64,000 nt of DNA from assembly GCA_036937835.1 (NCBI GenBank), contig CM072871.1, forward strand, positions 7,235,501 to 7,299,500, written 5' to 3'. Below, piece by piece: positions 12,809 to 24,200 of this stretch. Positions within the stretch are counted from its first letter, which is position 1; the number at the start of each line of letters is the position of its first letter. Source of the stretch: Pampus argenteus (lineage: Eukaryota; Chordata; Actinopteri; Scombriformes; Stromateidae). The position numbers and the translations under genes were made by a program. Under the pieces are notes generated by a model. That model ran no database searches. It was not told where the DNA came from and was given only the letters and a program-made list of their open reading frames with translations.

Positions 12809-13180
12809 CGTCATGCTCCAGCTCCAGTTTCCGCTCCACGCCATCTTCCTCGCGCTCACCCACAGCCGCATCCACATCGACGTCCCAGTCTAAACCCCAA
12901 TACCCATTCACATAGCCATCACCATCCCCATCACCATCACCATCCCCATCACCATTCCCATCTCCACCCACATCCGTATCCCCAACACTACCAGTTTTCT
13001 CCCCCAGAGCTACATCCTGATGTCAGTCCCCCTCCCACCCGCTCCCATACGCCCACGCCATGGGACCCGCCCCCACCTGTACCCCCTCGCTGGATCATGC
13101 CTCCAACGCCACCGCCACAGAGAGCCAACTTCTATCAAAGGACTTTTGCACGCTGCACTATAATGGAAATATCAGTTTAG
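12809..13180 (+). other. lrit1: In-frame open extension after the lrit1 stop (candidate readthrough tail)
   Basis: Reading on in the lrit1 frame after TGA (12806-12808) gives 123 sense codons before TAG at 13178-13180. The predicted tail is His/Pro-rich: first an Arg/Pro/His segment, then a histidine cluster from the CATCAC/CATCCC repeats, then a proline-rich segment with PPPPVPPRW and PPTPPP. It ends in EISV, a possible class II PDZ ligand (hydrophobic-x-hydrophobic). The other two frames close by about 12,893 and 12,916. Stop plus next base is UGAC, the leakiest tetranucleotide class in eukaryotes. The ordinary reading is a C-rich 3' UTR, because human LRIT1 also ends at NEYFC. Confidence 0.35.
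12928..12964. repeat. Imperfect CATCAC/CATCCC hexamer repeat
   Basis: Short array of CAT CAC and CAT CCC units just after the lrit1 stop. In the lrit1 frame it reads His-Pro-His. It is stop-free in that frame, so it explains part, but only part, of the open extension. Confidence 0.8.
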
Positions 13181-13840
13181 AGAATATTTGACATTAATTA
13201 CCTTGTTTTCTTTTTCTGAGTAAGTCTAGAATATTTCTTGCAGATAGTGTGAAACTCACTGGACTGTCATACATGTATTCATGCATTAATAGTAAGCCAA
13301 CATTCAAACACATGTTTTTACACCCAAAAAAACATTTTTTTTTTTTTAAATCACTATGCCTGTAAGAGAAAACATAAAGGACAAATAGAAAATCATTGTA
13401 ATTTCTATTTCATTTCACTTTGCATGGCCCAGCGAAAAAAAAAAATCCCTGCAACCTGATCTGATTTAAAGGGAACTCAACAATAGAATATGTTTATATC
13501 ATATTGTAAATACTTTTATGGATGATGCACACTTACATATACCGTTAAGTCTGTGCCTCTGTATATATCTGTCCTATGTTCTCAGAGAAGATATACACAT
13601 AGGCATTGTTCAACAATCTAGTGAATGGAGAAAAGCTGGAGCTGGAGATGAGTACAGACATGAGTGAACTATGACATGATGTAAATAGGCTGGAAATTAT
13701 GCAGAAATGTTAAACAATTCCCAGCAATGAGACACATACTGAAATATCTCTATGTATTTGTTTTGTGCCACCTAGAGGCATCATTACCCTGTTAAATGTA
13801 GATCTATTTATTCCATTGATATTATTTGAATATATAGTTA

Positions 13841-13846
13841 AATAAA
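13841..13846 (+). other. lrit1: lrit1 polyadenylation signal (AATAAA)
   Basis: Canonical AATAAA about 1.03 kb after the lrit1 stop, followed by TATATA and a GT-rich stretch at about 13,877-13,885. It lies 540 bp before the lrit2 start and is the best candidate for the lrit1 3' end. Confidence 0.55.
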
Positions 13847-14292
13847 CTTTTATATATACTACATGTCCAAATAGCAACGTGTGTTCTTACATCTTTTACT
13901 TTCACCTCAACATATTATTTCATTTTTTTAAACTGGGCAAACATTTGAAAAAGAGTGACACAGAATACACTCTTTAATTTATTCATTTCCGGGAATGATT
14001 AGTAAAACACACTTATTTAGCACTATTAGGAACACTTATGTAATCTAATGCAATCCAACACAACAGCTCTGCCATAAATTCTACTTTAACAAAGCTTGTA
14101 CATTTTCAGTTGTTGTTTTTATTTTTTTGCATGAGATTGCACCTGTTCCTCCTAATAAAAAAAACAAACCCAAACTCCCTTTATAAAAGTTTAATTATAA
14201 GCATGTGGCGTCGATTTAAACATATAGTGAGTCAGACTCCTTCAAGTGTTAATCATGTGTGTCTTTAGATACCACTTCGCTCTGAACGTCAG

Positions 14293-14298
14293 GGATTA
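14293..14298 (+). promoter_or_regulatory. lrit2: CRX/OTX-type site upstream of lrit2
   Basis: GGATTA 85-90 bp upstream of the lrit2 ATG, in a short AT-rich leader (AGGGATTAAGC). It matches the photoreceptor CRX/OTX core. Function is inferred from position and the retinal identity of the gene. Confidence 0.3.
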
Positions 14299-14382
14299 AG
14301 CTTAATAGGCTTCTCTCGTCTGCCGCACTCGACATGTCTTGAGCACGAATGTAGCCCTCAACTTTAGGCATTTTCGCGGACT

Positions 14383-17300
14383 ATGGACATAATTTGTTAT
14401 CTGCTAGTTATAGCTGTGTTCAACAGTCAAGCGTCTGAAACGTTTTCTCAATGTTTACCCGGCTGCAGCTGTGTAGAGGACCGGCATGGAAGGTAAGATC
14501 TGCTTTTATATATATAGTCTAATCTTCACCAAGGCAGAGGTGTGTTTAACCTATGTTACTGTGTCAGTGGGTGACAGAGGATACGCCAAGGACGAAGTTT
14601 ATGGTTGTATAAGAATAAGAATCTTTTTCTAAATAAAGCCATTTCAAGTCCTAATCAGCCACTATTTATTGTTTTTAAATATTTTTTTTTATGACGCATC
14701 AGGCTGAACAGTAACCAACTGCTCATTTAAACTCTTCCCTGTAATCATAGGTCACTCATATGTATGGAGGAGAGCGCGTTTGGGGCCATACCAAAGATCC
14801 TCCCAGATGATATGACCAAAATACGAATAGAAAAATCTCACTTCACTGAAATACCCCGCGGAGCATTCTCAAACACGCCCGCCTTGGAGAACCTGTGGTT
14901 GAACTTTAATGATATCACAGTGATAAACTCGAAGGGTCTGGAAGGTTTGCGGAACCTGACCGAGCTCCGTCTGCAGGGGAACAAGCTGCGTTCAGTACCA
15001 TGGACAGCGTTCGAGGACACGCCGGCCCTCAAGATCCTGGACCTGAAGCACAACCAGATGGACGTCCTGCCCGAACATGCGTTAAAATATTTGCCAGGTC
15101 TGACTTACTTAGACTTATCCTTCAATCGGCTTACGGTCATATCGAAGGAAGTATTCCAAAACTGGCCTCTCTACCAAAAACTACAGAGAATGGAGGAGCG
15201 GGAGTTGGCCGCTACAGGGCCGAATGTCGTCCTGGCGCTCCACGACAACGCCTGGCTCTGCGACTGCCGCCTGAAGGGCTTCGTGGAGTTCATCAGGTCC
15301 CTGACCCCCCCGATTATTCTGATGAACTCATACTTGACCTGCTCAGGGCCGGACTTTAGTGCAGGCAAGTTCTTCCACGAGGTAGATATACAGGCCTGCA
15401 TGAAGCCCGTCGTCTCCACCCCATCATCCAACATCAGCCTGCCGCAGGGCGCAAACCTCACCCTGCGCTGCCTCGCCAAGGCCAGGCCAGACCCAGCGGT
15501 GTGGTGGACATATGGCCTGAAGATAATCAAAGGATTTCATGGTAAGAGTGTGATGTTCACAGCATGTCATCCACACACCCAGCTCGAGTGATATCTTGTA
15601 GTAAATTAGATACTTAAGCATACATTTTAATCGCAGACCTCTTAAGAGGAGGAGGGTTAAATCTGGATATTGGCCCACCGAGATGTGATCACTGCTGACT
15701 CTCAGTGTTGATTAAGACTGTTGGAGATTACAGTACACTGCATTCCTGGCTAATGTCAGCCGTGTTGGGATACTGCGTAATTAAGTAAACCTCTTCGTCA
15801 TTAGATTGAACCTTTTAGAACATAGTACTTACTGTAGGCCATGACTGCAACCAGTCCATCATAGACTAATGGGAATACTGTAACCAACTCACTATCTCTA
15901 CTATAGGCCTACAGACAACATCTATGTACCACAGGTGGTAGAATATCTGAGACTAAGAAGCACAAATAAAGTAAATAAAGTAATGAGTAAGAGTACTACT
16001 TGTTAAAAGTAAGTGTCTAACCTTCTAATAAACTATCAAGTCTGTTGTTAATAAACTATCGATAAGTGGATTTTGGTCCAGATTGATTAATAAAGATCAC
16101 AGGTTTTTCACTTTTAATAATAAGCCAGCAGCAACATTTAGTCACTCATTACAAATGTCAATAAGTAGTTAATAAAGGATCTGCATAACAACAATTCACT
16201 AAGTCAGCACTTTTAAATGTTAATAAGTTCATAAACAGATTTTGTTCTCAAGCTTCAACCTGGCATCCCAAAAAATAGTTATCTATCAATGATAAAGCTT
16301 TAGTAAATGCTCATTAACCATTATTAGAGCCCTTATAAAGCCATTGCAAATGATGCCTTTTAAAAAGCGGTGAGAATAGTGAATAATGTCACGAGGAGAT
16401 AATGAGTATCAACATGTTACTGTGTCATTTTACTTGAGATACAGTTTGATGTGAAACTACAGATGTTAAAAATAACACGATCAATGGCTCTGTTTTATTT
16501 AAAAGAATGTATTTTTGTTCATCTAATATCTAACGACTCTAACAAAACGTAACTTATTATCCTCTCAGAGTCTCAGGAAAGAGTGGATGAAGACACCATT
16601 AGATCCCTCCTGGTGATCCCCTCCCTCCATGCAGCTGACCGTGGTGTTTACACCTGCACTGCTGTCAACTTCATTGGAAACTCCTCTGTCAACATCCTCC
16701 TGGAGGTCCGCTCTCCTGATGGCCCCCAGTCACCACTCTTACCTGGCTTCCCGGCTGCACCTCCTGCTGGTGACGAAAATGTCTACATTGACATCCGCAT
16801 CGCTAAACAGACAATACGTGGCATCTCCATCGAGTGGTACGCCACCTTGGAACGCCCTGCTGAAACCTGGTTCACTATCCACTTAGGCCGCGCAGACGCT
16901 GATAAGAAGGACATGATCTACATTGGCCCTGGGATTCACTCGTACTCCGTCTCTGATCTGATGCCTGCCACCAAATATGAAATCTGCGTAACCCTTAAGA
17001 ACCAGGCACCACGTTCCGGCCAGTGCATTATGTTTGTAACAGGAAGTGACATTACTGAGATGGAACAAAGGGAGAAGCTGATTCATATAGTGGTGATAGT
17101 TTTAGCCATGGTGCTGGCTGTGCCTATTGGCATGTATGCGTGCACCACTGACACTAGGTTTGCCTGTCTGGAGGGCATCATGGAATCGTGGAAGAACCGA
17201 CGGAGAGAAAACAGCTCATCAGAGGAACAGCGGGAGAGGCAAGGCACCTTTGACAGCCTGCAGGCCGCCAGCGACGAGGGCCTAGTCAACAAAAATTCAA

Positions 17301-17389
17301 GTGAAGACAGGAAGGTGAGGCGGAGGTCAGAGGACAAACTAAATAAGGGCAAAGCTGACCACAGCAGACTCACAGCTGAACTATATTAA
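14383..17389 (+). CDS. lrit2: Leucine-rich repeat, Ig and transmembrane domain protein 2, 3 exons, 573 aa
   Basis: Paralogue of LRIT1 lying head-to-tail with it, as in human. Exons: 14383-14492, 14751-15541, 16569-17389; total 1722 nt, GT-AG, phases agree. Human LRIT2 is about 550 aa. Signal peptide MDIICYLLVIAVFNS..., LRRNT with CLPGCSC, five leucine-rich repeats including NLWLNFNDITVI and PWTAFEDTPALKILDLK. The LRRCT has ALHDNAWLCDCRLKGFVEF, followed by QACMKP as in human LRIT2. Then come an Ig domain (C in LTLRCLA paired with YTCTAVN), a fibronectin III domain (YIDIRIAKQT region, IGPGIHSY), and a transmembrane helix at about 470-490. The cytoplasmic tail is charged and ends AELY. A strong splice donor inside the last exon suggests an alternative tail (separate entry). 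Confidence 0.95.
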
Positions 17390-17460
17390 TTCACTATAAA
17401 TTACCTTGTAACATATATGACATATTTTATCAGTTCTTTTTGTAAAGTATCCCGTGTTTG

Positions 17461-17466
17461 ATTAAA
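17461..17466 (+). other. lrit2: Candidate lrit2 polyadenylation signal (ATTAAA)
   Basis: ATTAAA variant 72 bp after the lrit2 stop, giving a very short 3' UTR. A second ATTAAA lies near 17,793, downstream of the possible alternative exon, so two 3' ends are possible. Confidence 0.35.
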
Positions 17467-17606
17467 ATTGCGGGAAAACAAAGAAGAATAATCGAGCTGC
17501 TGTATGATGTTGATTTTGATACACATAACAATACATAAGTACAATATTCAGAAGAATCCAAATAATATCTGCCTTGGTTTTAATCTTATCTCTTCCTTTG
17601 TTCTAG

Positions 17607-17633
17607 GCCGAGGAGATTGTTGAAAAGATGTGA
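17607..17633 (+). other. lrit2: Possible alternative terminal coding segment of lrit2
   Basis: Donor AAG|GTGAGG at 17312-17320 lies inside the last lrit2 exon. It is followed by the pyrimidine-rich acceptor TCTTCCTTTGTTCTAG ending at 17606. Joining them keeps frame and replaces the last 25 residues by AEEIVEKM and a stop (17631-17633). The signals are good, but no transcript evidence is available here. Confidence 0.3.
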
Positions 17634-17899
17634 ATGATGATGACCATTATTGTCAAGATTGTAATTCAAGGATTTGCACCAGTGTAGAGAATGTGATGCA
17701 TCTTTTTTTTTCTGTATGAATTATGTTGTTTGTCTTATCTTTCAATGTCGTATATCGGACATTTCAGTTGCTGCTTTATATGATGGCTTTGTTATTAAAT
17801 TTAAATGTGCTGAAAATGACAAACTAATGAAGACTTCAGTGGGGATCTTTCAGTGTCGGCTGTATACTTTTCTTCTTGATCTTTATTCGAGTCTCTGTT

Positions 17900-20600
17900 A
17901 GCGCTAGCTAGCATCCTGCAATGTTTTCCCTCCCTCTAAGAGAGCAACAAAACACATAATGTTCAAATACATACAATCTTTCAGGTGATCATAACACGTG
18001 TTTTCCCTGGCAAAACATATTTCAAAACAGTATTATAAAGGTCAAAACCATAATTCCTTATACCTTATGTATATTCAAGGTTACCAGGCAGCGCATTTGA
18101 ATTAAACTGATGTATTTATTATTAACTATTTGTATGTGTGTGAATCTTTTACCGTTTATTTACGCAAGCAGCTATCAAAAGTTAAAAGCTCCTAATAAGT
18201 CTTAAAGCCTTCAGAAACGCTTGGAATATATTTTCACCGTTGCTGTGGATTTTAAGCAATATAAGTGTGTTCGGAGGGGACCTTGTAAAGGCCAGTACTG
18301 GCAAGAGGAATGATTACAGCAAGCTAAACTTTATTGAATGTTCACATGGGTGCCTGGCTATTGTTTTAAGACATACTAGAATAACTGTGAACCTGTCTTT
18401 TAAAGCCTTTTACTGAATGAGTGTTATAGGGCAAAGCCTTTAATTATACTAGATGAATTAAATTAATCCATAACACACACATTTATAAACTGAAAGTTGG
18501 GAGTACAAAAAAAAAAGATCAACAATTTAAAGTTACACTTTCATAAAATGGACTCACAAATTCTTACTGTATTTCCATATGTGATCTGTAAAGTTTCATT
18601 AACATATATGTTTAAGCCTCCACTGCCGTCACTGTACATGTGCGTCACAGTTTCTGTCTCCTCCTGCTGCAAGCAGATCATACAACAACAACATCAACAA
18701 GGCACGCGTCAAACATGACCCTTGCTGACCAACCCAGGCAGATGGCAGATGTCGGATATGCGTCAGCCAATGGCATTGTTCATTTGACATAAGACCCAAA
18801 CACTGGCATCCTCTCCTATATCCCTGCCGTCACTTTATGATCAGATCAGACCAGCCCCCTCCTCCATATCCATGTGTTGGCCCCTGTGACGCAGGGAGAT
18901 CAGTTCATCTCTGCTGGGGCCCGCTTCTATTGACTTGAGATCAGGGTTTTAAACGAGATTGGCAGCTCTCGTTTTCTGGAGCACAGACACATCTGCTTTC
19001 TTGCTTGTTCAGATGTGTTTATATGATTTGCGGGTAGGGGATTGATGCTGCTTTTTGTTGTAATCCTTATCCGTTGTGTATGACACAAGACATTGTGAAT
19101 GCTTTAAATGCTCAATTTTAGCTATTTCAGCACAGAGTACACATGAATTACATCTTTATTGTTTGGGTTTATCTTATTTTTTCCCTTACTGCACAAAGCA
19201 TTTTGTATTATTTTAAGCATAACACTACATAACAGCTGCCGATCAGGAGTCATACTATACAGTCATACATAATTTGAAAATTTTAGCTACCTTTTAGATC
19301 CTAACTCGTTTCAACCCCATACTAAAGGAGCTCTTTTGAACCCTTGGCGTAGCTTTCTTTCATACTAAAGCATCAATGCTTTTTGCAACTTTTAACTCAG
19401 TAATCCTCCATCAAATAGCCCAGTAATCCTGGCTGCCTCTTACATGGCATAATGCATGATCATTTGGGCTGCTTCTCATATTCCCTCATTTCACTTCAGA
19501 GCATTAACAGCTTGTAACATTGAAAAGTGTATGTGTGCGTATGTGGCAATTTGGACCTACAATTTGGATTTGATGCCTTAAGAATTTTTGGGAGGGTGCT
19601 GACCTCATACATTTGTGGAAGCAAAACATCTGTATAATCTGATTGATTTTAGGAGGCAGTAAATCATCTCAGTTTTTACTTTGTCAAAAAAAAAAAAAAA
19701 AAAAGAATAATCCCCAAAGTCCACCCTGTGTCACCATAACCTTGTGAAATATGTCAACTAAAGCTGCAGAAAGTTCAGTTCCAGTCACACATATCTTGTC
19801 AGTACAAACCAGATCAGGGCAGATAGACTTTGGTTTTTAGCCAACTATGCAATATTGCAGAAAGATGAACAAGTTGGTACTCGGATTAGGGAGGGTAATC
19901 TGCAAATTTCATGTTTTATGTAACTTTGAAATAGTGTGCATGTTTGGCTTATGTCTACACAAATACCCAGTGAGTGGTTCAGTGTCACTTTGTAATTGGT
20001 AGCGCTCATGTTGTTATTGGAACTAAAGAGAGCTAAAAGAGCTTGTACCTGAGTAAGACAGTATATTACATATTTGTAGTACACCATGTAAGGTTTTACT
20101 AAAACAGCATATGTAATACATCTCAACTCGTCAACTAAGATCATCTGCATATTTCTGTTGTTCCATGTAACTCCACAGTATTCATTTTTTTGACCTTTAG
20201 CCATTATAATTTTGTTTGAGACAATGCAATCTCCCACTTATGTTTACAAAACTTCTTTGTCTTTTGCATAAATGCTGTGGTCCAAGCAGCTTCTTCTCCA
20301 TCTCCAGAAGGGGGCATTAGAGTATATTTGCAGGCTCATTAACAAGGTGTTGGTGTGAAGCTGATGACAACAACTCTGTGTGTTTCACAGGACCTTCAAG
20401 GCTACAGTCTGACTGTCCTGGATTTAGTAGATTCTAATCCTGGGCAGTTGTAGCTGGTTGTGGCCAGATATGCCCTACTGTCCAACTGTCAACCTGAACA
20501 TCACGAATCAGTTCAAAGATTAATTATGCTTCAAAACTCATAAATGATGTTGTTGTCAATGATTGGAATATGAAAATATTCATTAAAATTTGAAATTACA
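17900..20600. other. Intergenic DNA between convergent lrit2 and cdhr1
   Basis: No coding exon recognised. Contains A-runs (near 19,686), ordinary AT-rich sequence, and one balanced-composition island at about 18,720-18,970 listed separately. Confidence 0.6.
18720..18970. promoter_or_regulatory. Candidate regulatory island with MAF/NRL half-sites
   Basis: A GC-balanced block in AT-rich DNA. TGCTGAC at 18724-18730 and its reverse form GCGTCAGC at about 18,759-18,766 are MAF/NRL half-sites in opposite orientation. CCAAT and GATCAGATCAG follow. No open frame is present. It lies between two photoreceptor-type genes, so an enhancer is possible; this is inference. Confidence 0.25.
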
Positions 20601-20611
20601 AATGATGTTTG

Positions 20612-20617
20612 TTTATT
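20612..20617 (-). other. cdhr1: Candidate cdhr1 polyadenylation signal
   Basis: AATAAA on the minus strand (TTTATT on plus), about 670 nt past the cdhr1 stop at 21286. An AATAAA on the plus strand at 20621-20626 sits beside it. Confidence 0.4.
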
Positions 20618-21194
20618 AGTAATAAAACTGATACAGGTGTTTCGACGGCAACCAAAAAAAAAAAAAAAAGACACAATGGATACAACATCACATAGTAAAC
20701 AGATTAAACACAGTCCTTAAAACGAGGAACATACTGTATTGTGACTGCTGGAAAAACAGGGCTCTAAACAGTGCTGTACACCTGCGCAGAAGGATTAAAG
20801 GTCATCCTAACGTGATCACTTTGGTTCCCTTCCCTCGGGCTGATCTCTTTAGTCAGTTCAAGTGTCATGAAATCTCTTGTAAGGAGCTTGGTTTAGATCC
20901 CAAATAAACAGTCTCGCTTGTTGAAATCTGAATGACTTCATTTCCGACAAGGGATCTGGGTTGAAGAAGTTTAAGCCACTAGTGTGTCAACAAATGGTTC
21001 ACAAAGGTGGGATTAAAATGTTAGAAAATGACACAGAAACTTAAACAAGAATCACATGATGATGATGATGATGATGTCACGAAATGGAAACATGTTCTGA
21101 ATGTCAGGATTTTCTTTTCATCACACGAAACTGACATTTTTGATAGATAATTGATAGATGAATTAAACTGTTTCAAAATATTTTGTGAAAACAG

Positions 21195-21195
<1 letters not shown>

Positions 21196-21277
<82 letters not shown>
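21196..21277. repeat. (CA)41 microsatellite in the cdhr1 3' UTR
   Basis: About 82 bp of uninterrupted CA. On the cdhr1 transcript this is a (GU)41 tract beginning 8 nt after the stop codon. Confidence 0.95.
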
Positions 21278-21279
<2 letters not shown>

Positions 21280-21285
21280 ATAACA

Positions 21286-24200
21286 CTATGAATGTTTCAG
21301 CATCTTCTTCTGCTCCAGTCTCATCTTGAGCTCTGAAACCAGCGCTCTGTTCACAGTGTCCTGTCTGGTCATCGCTGGTTTCTTTTTAGGTTTGATTGCC
21401 ACAGCAGCTGATACGGTGGGTACAGCCCACTGCCTCTGCCCTTGGATGTAGGGTGGTGGTGGTGGGGGGAGACATGGGGCGCAGGGTGGCGGAGGCGGGA
21501 CCCATTGCCTCACAACATTGCTGACATTGTTATTGTAGTTGACATTCTCCACAATGACCTCTATCTCCTGCTCCTGCTCCTGCTCCTGCGCTTGCTCCTC
21601 TTCACTTCTGAATTTCTCTTCAGGTCTTTCAGGTTTCTTGAAGGGATTTTTGAAGTTCCACGTGTGTTGTTTCTGTGGCCTCCTCCTCACGCGGCGGTTA
21701 GGCAGGATCCGGTTGGACTTTTTGTTGCGCATGAACGTTGCGGTGGAGATGACGACTGTGATAACGACCGTGAGACTAATGACACCAGCAAGCATGCCTA
21801 GGATTTGCAATGGGTTGTTTCTATTCTGCATTAAAAATGATCCCAAAGGCCCCCCATTGAGTTGGGTCTGTAAAAGAGCACAGGGAGAATTCACATCCAT
21901 GGGACTGAAGTCATAGTCTGCCATACAATGATTCACTTCTAAGTATAGTCCGCTATATGTACTGTATTACTGCATATATTCATCATTTGGCCAGATATAT
22001 ATCATTTGATGTGCAAAATGCAAAACTTGCAATATCCAGAAATTAAAGCATATATAATGCCTTTTTACTGTCTGTATAAAAACTAAATACTGTATTTTTT
22101 TCTTGTAAATTAAACATACTAAACATTAAGATCACACTTGAATTCATTCACTGTTCTCCTGTTTTTATATTTTGTCAAGACAAGATCAGAGAGGTTCACT
22201 GGGAAACCCATTGCTGAGACCATTCAGCATTTGAGAATTAAAACATGAATAAATGTAAAGAAAAAAAAACCTCACAAGTAATTTGTTTACTTTGGTTATG
22301 CTGTCATAATATGAGTACTAGATCAAAACATGAATATAAGCATGGGTAGTATTGTGCTCCTGTACTCTTTTACAGACACAGCCTTGTTCTACTACGAAAT
22401 CATTTGTATATGAATTGCTAGAAAGAGTAAAAACAACAGTACTGGTGTGCTGATGATCTCAAGGCAAGCTTCATTTATGGCATAGGCCTCCTTATAATCT
22501 TTCTGATCTTGCCCTGAGATTGTATACGAGACTTTTTCACAGAGTTCCAGTATACAAGAGTCGAAATGAAGACTGTCAGTGAAATGGCGAAGGTGACAAG
22601 GGTCAAACAAATCCCAAACACAGTCCCTGGACGTTTCCTTAGGCCCAGGAAGTATGAGGAAAATCTGGATTTCATCTGAAAACATGATAATTGGGTTTGT
22701 GTGAGATTAGGATATTTTATTTATATTTTATTATATTTTAAACTTAGGGAATGATTAACCAAAAATATTTACTATTCAACTAAAATTCAGATTTAGGGCT
22801 TGCATTACAAATCATTCCATTACAAATTTTCACTGTGACTATGAAGGGAGTGCACTATTTAGCTGAAACAAATTCTTCATGTTTTGTGCTACAATGCCGT
22901 TAAAATGTTTGTAATTTCTGTGCGACTTTTCTAAAGATACAGAAATGTTTTGTCTAATCTAGATTGTGTTCATTTAAAGTGGTATACATTTATATCATTT
23001 ATCTTTTACATACTTTTAAAAATACCAATTCATATAAAAAAAAGATTTAGCAAGCTATATTGGCAACGCTATTTCTTTATATACAAATTCTCAAACCCTG
23101 TGGTTACGACTAGACATCTGAGCAACATGAGATACTTAAAGTACCTCAATCAAAAATGAGCTTTGCTTATTATTTTCCTTCAGTTGGATGTTTGGGCTTC
23201 GTTGTGCAGAGTTTGACACTGGGCGACTGTTTTCACATTCATCTGCTGAAATTGGGAAGTTTCTCTTTGCTCACTTTAAATTTATCATATTGGATTTTTC
23301 TTATTCTTTGGAATCAAAGGTTATTTCTACTTTGTTGCTACTTACAGCCTCTGTGACGTCGATCTTGACGACTGCGGTGGTGCTGAAGGACGGCTGGCCT
23401 CGGTCTCTGGCCTGCACCACCAGCGACCAGGTACAGTCCCTCTTCTTGGTGATGTTCTGAATAATGGCCATTGACTTGATGTAGGACTTGAGCATGATCT
23501 CCCCCGTGTCAGCGTTGATGTCGAAGATGTTGTTGTCCGGCTCCGCTTTCATGATGGCGTACTCGATAACATTGTTGGGTACTTCTGCGTCATCGTCTAC
23601 AGCCTGTGGGGAATGCGTGTCATTAAAAACTGTAATGTTAACGACATGATCCTGAGTTTCACTTTTTCAGACAAAAATCAAGTAAATCACCAAAGAGGGT
23701 GTTACCTCTATTTTCACTGGAGCTCCAATTACCATGGTCTTCTCCAGGAAATTCTCATTGAACGCAGGCGGATGGTCGTTCAGGTCCAACACAGTCACAA
23801 AGACCTCAGCCAGGTTGTACTTCCCCTCTGCATCCTCTGCCTTCACATAGAAGTTATACTTGGACCTCACCTCTGCGTCCAGGCTCGCCCACGGCTGTGT
23901 GTAGATGATCCCAGATGCAGACTGGATCAAGAACCTGTAAATGGTGACATCAGTTTATAGATTCACCCCATACATGCTTGTCCATACAGTCACTGAATGC
24001 TGATTGTGATTATTGTGTTCAAACCTTTATTTCCCTCTAGACTTTCTTATCCTCTGCAGAGGTTTAGTACTTCTGTCACAGGTCAGATTTACTATTCTTT
24101 GTTCTACTAATGGCCTTAACCTAAATTAGAGCTGAACAAACATAGATTACAGTGTATCTATGTGTAGTTTTACTGGGAATTATATGCTGGCAACAAAGAA

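Noticed and set aside
12789..12971. Minus-strand frame encoding a Gly/Asp repeat (DGDGDG)
   Set aside because: It is the antisense shadow of the CATCAC/CATCCC repeat after the lrit1 stop; there is no splice or protein support.
21021..21278. Minus-strand frame starting with a long Cys-Val repeat
   Set aside because: Translation of the (CA)n microsatellite in the cdhr1 3' UTR.
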